Shown: one piece after another, positions 26,084-34,387 of the stretch
Layout: each line of letters opens with the position of its first letter
How positions within the stretch are numbered: position 1 is the first letter of the stretch
Assembly: GCA_029762755.1 (NCBI GenBank)
Contig: JARVGH010000002.1
Span: 124,001-188,000, forward strand
Length of the DNA: 64,000 nt
Direction: 5' to 3'
DNA from: Candidatus Bathyarchaeum tardum
GTDB lineage: Archaea > Thermoproteota > Bathyarchaeia > Bathyarchaeales > Bathyarchaeaceae
Made by a program: the position numbers and the translations under genes
The notes under the pieces: model-generated
Told to the model about the DNA's origin: nothing
What the model saw: only the letters and a program-made list of their open reading frames with translations
Databases searched by the model: none

Positions 26084-26314
26084 TCATGGCAAAGGCGATG
26101 TTTTCTTTTTGAGCTCTTCTATTTCCTCAATTAGAACTTCAATACTTACTTCTGTTCGCAATTTTTTTACATATTCATTTTCGTTTTTAGTAACCATATT
26201 AAGAACATCACTTTGTTCATTTGCTATTTTTTCAATTGTTTCAGGAGATGGATTACCCTCAATGGAATATGCTTTCATAAAAGCTCTAAGAGCAATTTTT
26301 TCATTTATTGACAT
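26084..26314 (-). CDS. Small coiled-coil-like protein, unknown
   Basis: A 76-aa helical protein (EKIALRAFMKAYSIEGNPSPETIEKIANEQSD then VEVLIEEIEELKKK). No ribosome site is clear, so the ATG may belong to a nearly leaderless transcript. No family recognised. It stands alone between two AT-rich stretches. Confidence 0.5.
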   Translation of the reverse strand: MSINEKIALRAFMKAYSIEGNPSPETIEKIANEQSDVLNMVTKNENEYVKKLRTEVSIEVLIEEIEELKKKTSPLP

Positions 26315-26442
26315 TATTAATCATTTTTTAAATCACTAAATCTAATATTTAATTTTGATGATGATTGGGATTCATAGTTTCGATTCATAAAGGATTGGTT
26401 AAAAATGCTAAGTTAGTATCGATAAAAGTAGGGGTTAATGCA

Positions 26443-26558
26443 TTAAAGTAGTTTCGAGATTTTTGACATATAATGGATGGTTATTAAAAATAGGGACATG
26501 TTGAAATCGATTGACAAAACAGCATATCGACCCGCGCATTTTGCCGATACTACTTTAA
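26443..26558. repeat. Imperfect inverted repeat, arms 14 bp
   Basis: TTAAAGTAGTTTCG at 26443-26456 pairs with CGATACTACTTTAA at 26545-26558, matching at 13 of 14 positions, with 88 bases between. The enclosed DNA has no coding frame. It could be a small non-autonomous element or an RNA fold. Confidence 0.5.
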
Positions 26559-26592
26559 AAAATATTAAACTCCCCCTAACAAATATGGTTCG

Positions 26593-26668
26593 CCTGTCCG
26601 ATAGTTTTCTACGTTAATTTTTTACTTTAGGATTCTTAGCTAATATTTTTTAAAAACTATCGGACAGG
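26593..26668. repeat. Perfect 16-bp inverted repeat
   Basis: CCTGTCCGATAGTTTT (26593-26608) and its exact reverse complement AAAACTATCGGACAGG (26653-26668) enclose 44 AT-rich bases. No open frame fits. A 76-bp mini-element of MITE type, a structured RNA, or a two-part operator are the options. Confidence 0.7.
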
Positions 26669-26878
26669 AATTATGAAAAGTAAATCTTACATTATAAAGA
26701 AAGAAAAATAATCGATGTTTAGTAAACTAACATATCAAAATTACTAAATCAATAAGTAGATTACCTACTGGACTTAATTAAATAATTAATAATTTTAATT
26801 ACTTTGAATAACTTTAAATAATAATATATTATATTATAAAGACTGGAAGTTAAAGAATATGAAAAACAAAATGGGAGA

Positions 26879-27646
26879 CTATACAGTAGTTACGGCTGTG
26901 TCCCATAGTAGTTGGAAGTATTCTCGGGCGAATTTTACTAGTCCGATGTGGTTGCTCCATATGACCAGGAGTCCGGCGTAGCTTCGTTTTTTGTCGGCTT
27001 CTCCGAGGAATAATAGTGCTTCTTTGCCGTCCACGATTACTCCGCCGCCGAACAGGTTATCCCGTACTCTTGCATCCCCGAGTTGTTGGAGCTCTTTTTC
27101 GGTCCAGTTACCTGCAACCATAACTTTCACATTGACTCCGCTGGAGCGTACTTTACCCAAAGTGGATACAGAAGCATCAACAAAGTTCTTTGCAAAGGGC
27201 GGAACTGCAATCAATAACTCTGATTTGACCACTTCTAGCATTTCTTGGAGCTTGGCCATTACACTAAACTCTCCTCGCAGAATCCAAATGTCTGGTTTTT
27301 CCAGTAACTCACGTTTTTCGTACAATGGTTGAAGCTCACCAAGTACTACATGCTTCCAGCCACTCATCATGCCTTCTAACCGTAAGCGTTCTGCTTCCAG
27401 TGCCTCAGAAGGGGCTTTGGGAAAATATCTGCTGGGTCGGCCTTTTTCGACTTCTACCCAACCTTTTCGTTCTAAGGAATTGAGAGTTTCATACACTTTA
27501 GAATAAGGAATTCCGCCATGTTCGCTGACTTCGCTTGCGGTCATTACTCCACGTTCTAACAGTATCAAAAATGCCCTTGTTTCGTATTCTGTTAGGCCTA
27601 CTTCGTGTAATACTTTTTTTGCGTCTTCACTTACGGGGGTGCTCAA
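26879..27646 (-). CDS. TrmB family transcriptional regulator
   Basis: A 255-aa TrmB-type regulator. The N-terminal winged helix (LTEYETRAFLILLERGVMTASEVSEHGGIPYSKVYETLNSLERKGWVEVEKGRPSRYFPKAPSEAL) is typical; the C-terminal part is a PLD-like effector domain (PDIWILRGEFSVMAKL, LIAVPPFAKNF, GKEALLFLGEADK). TTG start after AGGTGAAAAAGG. It is divergent from the tetraether synthase gene, with only 89 bases between. An AAACGTTT palindrome lies in the gap, a natural place for autoregulation and control of the neighbour (inference). Confidence 0.92.
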   Translation of the reverse strand: MSTPVSEDAKKVLHEVGLTEYETRAFLILLERGVMTASEVSEHGGIPYSKVYETLNSLERKGWVEVEKGRPSRYFPKAPSEALEAERLRLEGMMSGWKHVVLGELQPLYEKRELLEKPDIWILRGEFSVMAKLQEMLEVVKSELLIAVPPFAKNFVDASVSTLGKVRSSGVNVKVMVAGNWTEKELQQLGDARVRDNLFGGGVIVDGKEALLFLGEADKKRSYAGLLVIWSNHIGLVKFAREYFQLLWDTAVTTV

Positions 27647-27662
27647 CCTTTTTCACCTTATG

Positions 27663-27688
27663 AAACGTTTGGAAACCTTCTTATATTG
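27663..27688. promoter_or_regulatory. Shared promoter region of TrmB regulator and tes
   Basis: The palindrome AAACGTTT (27663-27670) adjoins TTATATTG (27681-27688), which on the plus strand lies 48 bases before the ATG of tes and on the minus strand about 33 bases before the TTG of the TrmB gene. One AT box may serve both directions, with the palindrome as a candidate operator. Confidence 0.5.
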
Positions 27689-27735
27689 ATGCTAATCACT
27701 TAAAAAATATTACCCCTTACAGTGGTGTCAAATTA

Positions 27736-29223
27736 ATGCAAGTAATTAAACAAACAAAGTCACTTTGCCCGGAATGCCTCAAGGTACTAGAGGCAACCAT
27801 CTACGAAGACGACAACAAAGTCTACATAGAAAAAACCTGCGACGAGCACGGCAAATTTACTGAACTGTACTGGAGCAACTACGACATTTACCAAAAAGCC
27901 GAAAGCTTACGCGCTGAAGGCACTGGACTGGAAAACCCCCGAACTGAAACAAAAAACGGCTGCCCCATGGACTGTGGAATCTGCCCAGAACACAAAAGCC
28001 ATACTGGCCTTGCAATCATCGACATAACCAACAGGTGCAATCTTACTTGCCCAGTTTGTTTTGCTAACGCTGCAAGTGCAGGATACGTGTATGAACCAAC
28101 AAAAGAGCAAATTTTTGAAATGCTCGAAAACCTTAGGCAAAACAAGCCAGTAAAACCCCCCGCCCTGCAGTTTTCTGGTGGAGAGCCAACCATACGAAAA
28201 GACTTGACCGAACTTATTGTCAAAGCCAAAGAACTAGGCTTTCATCACGTTGAAGTCAACACCAACGGGTTGAGATTAGCTAACGACCCTGAATTCGCAA
28301 AACAACTAGTTGAAGCAGGACTGAGCACCATCTACCTGCAGTTTGACGGGTTAACCTCGGACGTTTACGAATTCACGCGAGGAGTTGACCTTCTGGACAT
28401 TAAAATGAAGGCGATTGAAAACTGCCGTGCAGCAGGATTAAGCCTCGTACTAGTTGTTACCCTTGTAAAAGGCGTTAACGATCACCAAATAGGGGACATT
28501 ATACGCTTCGCCAGAGACAATTTCGATATAGTTCGATGTGTAAACGTGCAACCCGTCAGCATTTGTGGTAGAATTGCCGAAGATGAACGAGAAAAAATGC
28601 GAATTACAATACCTGATTTCATGGAAAAAGTCGAAGAACAAACCGACGGTGCAATCAAAATAGATGATTTTTACCCAGTTCCCACCGTTGTGCCTATCAG
28701 CCGGGCTGTAGCTGCCCTGAAAGGGAAAGATTACGTTGAATTCACTACCCATCCCCATTGTGGAATGGCAACTTACGTGTTCATTGAAGGCGACAAAATG
28801 GTTCCCATCAACCGCTACGTTAACGTTGACAAATTCATGTCCACCATGCAAAAAGTGTACGAAGACGCCAAAGCAGGCAAGACAAAATCTGCTAAAATCC
28901 ATCTGGTCGGACTGTTAAGGCACATCAAATTTGGATTACTCAGAAAATATCTGCTGCCCATCGTCAAAAGTGGAAGCTACGACTCTTTAGGGGACCTTCA
29001 CAGGAAAATGCTGCTGGTTTCTTCTATGCATTTCATGGATCCATACAACTTTGACTTGGAACGGGTTCAACGATGCTGTATCCATTACGCAGTTCCTGAC
29101 GGAAGAATCATACCTTTCTGTGCAATGAACTCGATTCATCGAGAAAAAGTTGAACACGACATGGGCATTCCCTTGGAAGAATGGAAAAAACAAAACAAAA
29201 AACAAGTCGGTGAAGTCCAATAG
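27736..29223 (+). CDS. tes: Tetraether lipid synthase Tes (radical SAM)
   Basis: A 495-aa radical SAM enzyme of the MJ0619/Tes family, which joins the phytanyl chains of two archaeols to make GDGT membrane-spanning lipids. The radical SAM motif is CNLTCPVC (Cys 101, 105, 108). Extra cysteine sites characteristic of the family are CPEC (11-14) and GCPMDCGICPEH (76-85), and there are C-terminal cysteines in QRCCIHYAVPDGRIIPFC. FSGGEPTIRKD follows the radical SAM core. The length fits. Its divergent neighbour is a TrmB regulator; S25e follows on the same strand. A membrane made of GDGT is expected. Confidence 0.93.
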   Translation: MQVIKQTKSLCPECLKVLEATIYEDDNKVYIEKTCDEHGKFTELYWSNYDIYQKAESLRAEGTGLENPRTETKNGCPMDCGICPEHKSHTGLAIIDITNRCNLTCPVCFANAASAGYVYEPTKEQIFEMLENLRQNKPVKPPALQFSGGEPTIRKDLTELIVKAKELGFHHVEVNTNGLRLANDPEFAKQLVEAGLSTIYLQFDGLTSDVYEFTRGVDLLDIKMKAIENCRAAGLSLVLVVTLVKGVNDHQIGDIIRFARDNFDIVRCVNVQPVSICGRIAEDEREKMRITIPDFMEKVEEQTDGAIKIDDFYPVPTVVPISRAVAALKGKDYVEFTTHPHCGMATYVFIEGDKMVPINRYVNVDKFMSTMQKVYEDAKAGKTKSAKIHLVGLLRHIKFGLLRKYLLPIVKSGSYDSLGDLHRKMLLVSSMHFMDPYNFDLERVQRCCIHYAVPDGRIIPFCAMNSIHREKVEHDMGIPLEEWKKQNKKQVGEVQ

Positions 29224-29277
29224 CAAGGAGAAAGGCTATAAAGGGCGAATGGAATTCAAAAGAAAAGGTGAAGAACA

Positions 29278-29610
29278 ATGGGCGGAGGAAAAAAGAACAA
29301 ATCTCTTAAGCAAATGACTAAAACAAAGGAACCTAAAGAAAAAAGAGAAAAAAAAGAAGTAGCACCTGTCGCCAAAAAACAGACTTTGGGTTTGACTGTT
29401 CCTGACGTAAACGACAAAAAAGTACTAGCTGAACTTAAAGGACTAAAAGTACTCACACCATCAGTTGTTGCTTCACGCTTAAGTATAAAACTAAGCATTG
29501 CTAACGCTTTTCTTAAAGAAATGGAAAAACGAAAACTCGTAGAATACGTTTCTGGAGGAAAAAACCTCAAAATATACAAACAGCTCGTTGTAGCTGAACC
29601 AGCAAAATAA
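29278..29610 (+). CDS. rps25e: Small ribosomal subunit protein S25e
   Basis: A 110-aa basic protein with a Lys-rich N-terminal tail (about residues 1-50) and the S25e winged helix: KVLAELKGLKVLTPSVVASRLSIKLSIANAFLKEMEKRKLVEYVSGGKNLKIYK. S25e sits on the head of the small subunit near the exit site. The ATG at 29278 follows an AAGGTGA site. It lies 55 bases after tes. Confidence 0.95.
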   Translation: MGGGKKNKSLKQMTKTKEPKEKREKKEVAPVAKKQTLGLTVPDVNDKKVLAELKGLKVLTPSVVASRLSIKLSIANAFLKEMEKRKLVEYVSGGKNLKIYKQLVVAEPAK

Positions 29611-30237
29611 ACAATAAACAAAAAAATGTGGCAACAAAATCCCACATTTAATAATTTTTATTACCCAACATTATTAGTTCAAGTCTAGGGTTAATGTAAA
29701 CAATATTTTTCTTGATTATCAGACAAATAGCACAATCCAAAGTTATTTTCTAACACAAAATAAAAATCAGAAATTGGTCTGTATAAGTAAATATAATACT
29801 TTTTGTAAAATTTTATCGCTTGCGTCGTTGTTGGTTATTAAGTATAAATCTCGAATACATTATTCGATTTCATAAACTGTGTTATTCCTAAATTGATTTC
29901 CAGTAACTATAGAAAAAAAATATTACTATTAATAAAATGTCAAAACAACAAATTTTCAGATTAAGTGAGTATGCTTGGCTCAAACATTAAAAATGAAATC
30001 AACGAATAATATAGTAGAATAAATTCGTTTTTTCACTCCTCAATTGCCTGTGCATGAGCCTCAGCAAACCCACATCTTTGTGTGTAACAGTTTACAATTT
30101 AAAAGTTTTCCATTTTCAAGTGTTTAATCGATTATTTAGAAAAATACCTTTGATTGTAAGTTGCCATAATAAGTCGACGTTACAAAAAAATATGATTTAT
30201 AAAAAAGAAATAGGGAAAAACCCTATTGCATTAGGTT
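29611..30237. other. Intergenic region, no gene seen
   Basis: About 625 AT-rich bases between the S25e gene and the 3' end of rpoK. All frames are broken, and no RNA gene or repeat is obvious. The rpoK terminator hairpin lies at its right end. Confidence 0.45.
30210..30226 (-). terminator. Hairpin terminator of the thermosome-rpoK transcript
   Basis: ATAGGG and CCCTAT form a perfect 6-bp stem with a 5-base loop 11 bases past the rpoK stop. On the minus strand it is followed by TTTCTTTTTTAT, a T-rich release site. Confidence 0.6.
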
Positions 30238-30507
30238 TTAAGCTTTTGAAAGCCACTTGAGAGGGACATCTTGGTATTCTTCGTTAGGCAGTGTTCTGCG
30301 AATAGTTAGGGGAAGAATCCCAGATTCCAGTTCCATTATTGCAATATCAATAGGCCCTGCACGTGCCGCCGGGGAGGCAATAAGAAGGGGAGCACCCATT
30401 GCGATTTGCAGTGCTCTGGCTCCCACTATGCGAGCCCGTTCAAAACGGGTGATTTTGGCAGGTCCAATTGAAACTTCATTTGGGGTTGTCGTGGGTTTAT
30501 AACGCTC
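30238..30507 (-). CDS. rpoK: RNA polymerase subunit K (Rpb6/omega), start codon not standard
   Basis: The frame ending at TAA 30238-30240 encodes Rpo[26 protein letters not shown], then [29 protein letters not shown]. It binds and stabilises the RNA polymerase clamp region. The conserved ITRFERARI lies upstream of the first normal start (GTG at 30426), so that start would truncate the fold. Upstream there is no ATG, GTG or TTG before an in-frame TAG (30508-30510), which is the thermosome stop. GGAG lies just after this TAG, ideally placed for a start near 30498. A one-base change (an inserted G giving ATG AAA) would restore it. The coordinates show the open frame, not a proven start. Confidence 0.85.
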   Translation of the reverse strand, partial: ERYKPTTTPNEVSIGPAKITRFERARIVGARALQIAMGAPLLIASPAARAGPIDIAIMELESGILPLTIRRTLPNEEYQDVPLKWLSKA

Positions 30508-32184
30508 CTACATTCCGGGCATGCCCATGCCAGGCATTCCGCCCATACCACCCATTCCACCCATGCCGCCCATACCTCCTGGTGGACCTGCAGGGGCTTT
30601 GGTTTTTCCTGAAGCAATAACGTCGTCAATTTTTAGTATCAATGTTGCAGCTTCGGAACAGGATTTGATTATTTGTTTTTTAACTGCCATAGGCTCTAAC
30701 ACGCCTGCTTTTTCCATGTCACTAGCTTTGCCGGTGTCTACGTCTACGCCTGCCCAGAGGATACCTTTTTCATGTTGTGATCGAAGGCTGGAAATCATAT
30801 CAATTGGATCAAGTCCTGCATTTTCTGCTAATGTTGTTGGAATTATTTCTAAAGCTTCAGCAAATTGCAGTACTGCTAATTGTTCACGACCTGGAAGAGT
30901 GTCTGCATATTCCCGTAGAGCTTTGGCTAGTTCCATTTCTGGGGCACCTCCGCCACCTACGAGTTTAGGATCTTCAACTACGTCTGCGACAACACATAGT
31001 GCATCGTGTAGTGAACGGTCAGCTTCGTCAACGATTCTTTGTGTTCCACCACGGATAAGAATTGTAACAGCCAAAGGATTCTTGCATCCTTCGATGAAGG
31101 TCATTTTGTCATCACCGATTTTGCGTTCTTCTACAACTTGTGCGTTGCCAAGGTCACTTTTACTTATGTCATCAAGATTTGTTACAACTTTTGCTCCAGT
31201 TGCTTTAGCAAGGGCTTCCATGTCAGATTTCTTTACACGTCTAACTGCAAGAACTCCTTGTCGTGCTAGAAAGTGCTGAGCCAAATCGTCAATGCCTTTT
31301 TGGCACAAAACAACGTTTGCACCTTTGGCGACTATTTTGTCAACCATTGCTTTGATCATGTTTTCTTCTTGTTTTAGGAAGGCATCCATTTGCTCGGGGC
31401 TTTGGATATTAATTTTGGCATCAAACTCTGTTTTTTCTATTTCAAGAGCAGCGTCAACCAAAATGATTTTTGCATTTTCTACACGTTTAGGCATTCCAGA
31501 ATGAACTGCTTCTTTGTCAAGAACTATTCCATTGATTAGTTTAGTATCAATCAAGGATTCTCCAGGTTTCTTTTCTATCTTAATGTTTCCAATGTCGACT
31601 TTGTAGCTGTCACCAGTTTTTATTGCAACTTGTAAAACTGCTTGAGTTGCAATATCACTGAGGTAATCTCGGCTGCCAGAAACTAGTTTGCTAGCCATTG
31701 AAGTCATAGCTGCCTTCTTTATCATTTTTTTGTCAGTCGAAGTAGTTTTGATGGCAATTTTTTCCAAGACCTCCAAAGCTTTTTCTGCTGCTTTTCGGTA
31801 ACCATCAATGATTACAGTGGGGTGAACATTTTTTGCGATTAGTTCTTCAGCTTTTGCTAAGAGTTCTCCAGCTATTATTACTGAACTGGTGGTGCCGTCT
31901 CCCACTTCGTCGTCTTGTGTTTTTGCTACCTCTACGAGCATTTTTGCTGCAGGGTGCTGTATGTCCATTTCATCTAAAATTGTACGACCGTCACTGGTTA
32001 TAGTTACGTCACCGAAACTATCGACCAGCATTTTGTCCATTCCACGGGGTCCAAGGGCACTTTTTACTGATTCAGCAACGATCTGTGCCGCCATGATATT
32101 GGCGTGTTGGGCTTCTTGACCGCGTGAACGGGATGCTCCATCACGGAGTATAAGAACAGGTGTTCCAGTTAATCCAGAAGACAA
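30508..32184 (-). CDS. thsA: Thermosome subunit (group II chaperonin)
   Basis: A 558-aa archaeal chaperonin. ATP-site motifs are [13 protein letters not shown] (about residues 43-55) and [18 protein letters not shown] (about 92-109); [15 protein letters not shown] and AGLDPIDMI are in the equatorial domain. The tail is the Gly-Met repeat [15 protein letters not shown]. It folds proteins inside a double-ring complex. TTG start with AAGGAG upstream; an ATG ATG in another frame lies between. A TATA box lies 50 bases upstream. rpoK follows in the same frame after a single TAG. Confidence 0.97.
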   Translation of the reverse strand: MSSGLTGTPVLILRDGASRSRGQEAQHANIMAAQIVAESVKSALGPRGMDKMLVDSFGDVTITSDGRTILDEMDIQHPAAKMLVEVAKTQDDEVGDGTTSSVIIAGELLAKAEELIAKNVHPTVIIDGYRKAAEKALEVLEKIAIKTTSTDKKMIKKAAMTSMASKLVSGSRDYLSDIATQAVLQVAIKTGDSYKVDIGNIKIEKKPGESLIDTKLINGIVLDKEAVHSGMPKRVENAKIILVDAALEIEKTEFDAKINIQSPEQMDAFLKQEENMIKAMVDKIVAKGANVVLCQKGIDDLAQHFLARQGVLAVRRVKKSDMEALAKATGAKVVTNLDDISKSDLGNAQVVEERKIGDDKMTFIEGCKNPLAVTILIRGGTQRIVDEADRSLHDALCVVADVVEDPKLVGGGGAPEMELAKALREYADTLPGREQLAVLQFAEALEIIPTTLAENAGLDPIDMISSLRSQHEKGILWAGVDVDTGKASDMEKAGVLEPMAVKKQIIKSCSEAATLILKIDDVIASGKTKAPAGPPGGMGGMGGMGGMGGMPGMGMPGM

Positions 32185-32233
32185 TCATCATTTCTCCTTA
32201 TAATTTAATACGAAAAAGTAGAAAATTACTGTG

Positions 32234-32241
32234 AATATAAA
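32234..32241 (-). promoter_or_regulatory. TATA box of the thermosome gene
   Basis: TTTATATT on the minus strand, 50 bases before the TTG start, with an A/G-rich stretch upstream. This is the expected place for TBP binding with a leader of about 25 bases carrying AAGGAG. Confidence 0.6.
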
Positions 32242-32444
32242 GATTTCTCTTTGATAAAACAACCTCGAATAAAAGATAATAAAAGTTTTTTCCACTCGAA
32301 AAGACAACGATTTTAAGTCAAAAATTTTTAGATTATGTTAATTTAACAAAAAACATGCAAGACTGAACATTAAAGTTACTTTTTGTTTAGTAATTTGCAG
32401 TAAACATAATAATCAGTAAATAGGTAATATTAGCAGTGTTTAAA

Positions 32445-32813
32445 ATGAGCATTTCTCGCATCCCTATAAAAATTGCCATCGAAGGAATCGGCACCGCAGA
32501 AGGAGAACTAGTTCGACTAAAGTCTCCCCGAACAACAGACGCAATCCTAAAAGCACTTCCCATCGAAGGAATGTCGGCATTATGGCAAGAAGAAGTCTAT
32601 TTTGACATCCCAATAAAGATGGGAAACGAAAAAGCCTCGCCTACTGTAGAAAAAGGTGATCTTGCATTCTGGCCTATGGGAAGCGCTTTTTGTATATTCT
32701 GGGGAAACACCCAACCATACAGTCCAGTTAATTTAATTGGCAAAGTAACCAAAAACCTAGAATTGTTTGAAAAAGTAACAAGCGGAACAAAAATCATCAT
32801 AGAAAAAAAGTAA
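32445..32813 (+). CDS. Cyclophilin-like-fold protein (TM1367 type)
   Basis: A 122-aa protein resembling the small TM1367/cyclophilin-like domain family: RIPIKIAIEGIGTAEGELVRLKSPRTTDAILKALPIEG, then GDLAFWPMGSAFCIFWGNTQPYSPVNLIGKV. Members form a beta barrel like cyclophilin but usually lack the isomerase residues, and their ligand is unknown. ATG at 32445 is preferred to a GTG three codons earlier. It stands alone, downstream of a divergent thermosome gene. Confidence 0.8.
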   Translation: MSISRIPIKIAIEGIGTAEGELVRLKSPRTTDAILKALPIEGMSALWQEEVYFDIPIKMGNEKASPTVEKGDLAFWPMGSAFCIFWGNTQPYSPVNLIGKVTKNLELFEKVTSGTKIIIEKK

Positions 32814-33258
32814 ATGGATTCCAATCTGTTTCTTTAGTTGTTCTAATGTCTAGAACTAAATACTAAAAGTTCCAAGTTCAAATTTAGTTTAGAAATAGAT
32901 CAAAGAATTTAATTGCTAGCGCCATTTGGATTTCAGTTACGGTTATCGCAGTTGTTTACACGCTCGTTTTTGGCAACACAATATTAGCAATGCTAATACC
33001 AATTGGACTTTATTGCTATTTGCGTTTATAGTTACAATCATAGTTATTAACAGCAATGAAAAAACAAATCAACTAACAACCCAATTTTGTTTTTTCGCAA
33101 AACTAATCAGCTCTAAAAAAGGAACCTGTTAAATTTTTCATCCACGATGCTCACAACAAATCATGTTTACTGAAATCCAAACCAAAGAGAACCGGTTAGT
33201 CAATGGAAAGTTAATGTTTTTCAATGTTAGAGAAGTGTTTACGGGTAATCTTCTTCTC
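32814..33258. other. Intergenic region with possible broken small membrane gene
   Basis: No intact gene. Between about 32910 and 33080 two overlapping frames each contain membrane-like sequence (WISVTVIAVVYTLVFGNTIL in one, TLLLFAFIVTIIVINSNEK in the next), as if one small membrane protein gene had been split by a frameshift. Without a clear start this is only a suggestion. Confidence 0.3.
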
Positions 33259-33429
33259 TTAATCCGTGAAGTTATTCATCATCTCAGTCTCTTTCGCTTC
33301 TTGTTCAAGTGCCATATCCTCAGTTACAGGAGTATTATCAAACGTTTTCTGTAATGCTTTAACGAGTTGCCTTTTTCCTTGTTGCTTAGTTTCATTCTGT
33401 GCTTCCAGTACTTGTTGAACTCTTAGGTT
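33259..33429 (-). pseudogene. Gene fragment encoding a charged helical C-terminus
   Basis: A 56-codon open frame, TAA at 33259-33261, bounded upstream by TGA. It reads as hydrophilic helical protein (VLEAQNETKQQGKRQLVKAL then TEDMALEQEAKETEMM) but has no start codon. It looks like the 3' end of a gene whose front is lost or frameshifted. No family recognised. Confidence 0.35.
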
Positions 33430-33562
33430 TCAACTTTTTTCTAAAGGAATATGAGAACAAAGATAATTTCAAACATTCTAAGCGCTCATTATTTAACTTA
33501 ACAAAAAAGGAAAATGGGGTTTGAGAAGGTTGTTTTGACCTTTTTATGCTTTGCTGTAGATT

Positions 33563-34114
33563 TTATGGTTCGAATAATGAATCAGGGAGGACAGGGTTAG
33601 TTTGTACATCATAAATTCTAGCAGTTGTACCATCAACAGTGTATGTCCATTCCTGAGTTCCAGGCCAATCTGCAAAATCACCTTGAACGTCTTGCCAATC
33701 TTCCATTATTGAATCCCATTGTTCTGTGAACGCATACGATATATCAAGGATTTCATCACCATAAATCATCCATACTTTTTGTTGAGCCCCATTAACTATG
33801 GTGGTTGATGTACCTTCTTCCGTGGTTACGTCAAGGCGCCACATCATGTTTTGTGTTCCAACATTTTTGTAACTGTAGGTGTAATGCATATCTGATTGGG
33901 GTTCACCTGACAAGGTTATGCTTAATTTGTATTGAAAGCTATTTACTCCTAACGTCGGGTTCGTGGCATCTGTTGGTTGATCTGGAGTAGGGGTAGCATC
34001 TGTTGGTTGATCTGGACCTGAACCTAGATTCATTACAATGTAAACTCCAGAAATAACTGCTACAGCCAAAATTATAACTATTAAAGCAACTAATGGTTTT
34101 TTCATAATTTTCAC
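33563..34114 (-). CDS. Anchored extracellular protein with Pro/Thr repeat stalk
   Basis: A 183-aa protein with an N-terminal membrane helix (about residues 8-27, VALIVIILAVAVISGVYIVM), a stalk containing two copies of the motif DQPTDAT, and a beta-rich domain with many Trp and Tyr (MHYTYSYKNVGTQNMMWRLDV; WPGTQEWTYTVDGTTARIYDV). The family is unknown. GTG at 34114 is the likely start because AAGGTGA lies 5 bases upstream; the frame extends further but without a good site. The gene is preceded by a 36-aa frame and is divergent from the polyferredoxin operon. Confidence 0.72.
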   Translation of the reverse strand: MKIMKKPLVALIVIILAVAVISGVYIVMNLGSGPDQPTDATPTPDQPTDATNPTLGVNSFQYKLSITLSGEPQSDMHYTYSYKNVGTQNMMWRLDVTTEEGTSTTIVNGAQQKVWMIYGDEILDISYAFTEQWDSIMEDWQDVQGDFADWPGTQEWTYTVDGTTARIYDVQTNPVLPDSLFEP

Positions 34115-34133
34115 ATTTTTCACCTTATACTTT

Positions 34134-34244
34134 CTAAAATACAAAAGCTTTTCCTTGACCATAGACTAAACCAAGAATAATTAATTCAACATCTTTTTCT
34201 TTGATGTCTTTGTATAGGACTTGATTTGGTTTTTTCTTATTCAT
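34134..34244 (-). CDS. 36-aa small protein, unknown
   Basis: ATG at 34244 to TAG at 34134. The product is charged at the front (MNKKKPNQVLYKDIKEKD) and hydrophobic behind (VELIILGLVYGQGKAFVF). AGAAG lies upstream of the ATG. The gap to the next gene (start 34114) is 19 bases, so they may be co-translated. Function unknown; short enough to be chance. Confidence 0.4.
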   Translation of the reverse strand: MNKKKPNQVLYKDIKEKDVELIILGLVYGQGKAFVF

Positions 34245-34323
34245 GCATCAACTTCTGAACAAACAAAAAAAAGAGAGGGTTACAAGAATAACGGTGTACG
34301 TGGATATATCACCACTGAATAAA

Positions 34324-34354
34324 TTAGTCAAGGTTTCTTGATAAAAAACCTTTT
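34324..34354 (+). promoter_or_regulatory. 31-bp promoter element with palindromic operator (copy 1)
   Basis: The 31 bases before the polyferredoxin gene begin TTAGTCAAGGTTTCTTGAT and end AAAAAACCTTTT. The core GTCAAGGTTTCTTGAT (34327-34342) is a near-perfect GTCAAG-N4-CTTGAC palindrome; the A-rich part may be the TATA-like box. An exact copy lies, inverted, before the ABC permease gene at 38876-38906. The element ends 33 bases before the start codon. Confidence 0.75.
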
Positions 34355-34387
34355 TTGTTCACATCAACAAGAGAACTATTGGTACCA

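Larger units (their letters stand above)
26315..26878. other. AT-rich intergenic region with inverted repeats
   Basis: No gene is visible in 560 bases. The region holds two inverted repeats, described separately (26443-26558 and 26593-26668). The last 200 bases are very AT-rich and lie beyond the end of the TrmB regulator gene. Confidence 0.45.

Noticed and set aside
26593-26668. CRISPR array or tRNA gene in gene-free stretches
   Set aside because: No repeat-spacer pattern and no cloverleaf with a T-loop consensus could be found here or elsewhere in the window.
30508-30510. TAG as a pyrrolysine codon joining thermosome and RpoK
   Set aside because: Other genes here end at TAG (for example tes and the ComF gene), and the thermosome Gly-Met tail is its natural end; kept only as a remote option.
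30426-30629. 67-codon frame across the thermosome-rpoK junction
   Set aside because: It is a shifted reading of the Gly-Met tail and rpoK front; the other frame matches known proteins.
30521-31279. Long 252-codon frame on the plus strand inside the thermosome gene
   Set aside because: Antisense shadow; thermosome is certain on the minus strand.
33163-33354. 63-codon frame on the plus strand near 33.2 kb
   Set aside because: No ribosome site; overlaps the minus-strand fragment that has better protein character.
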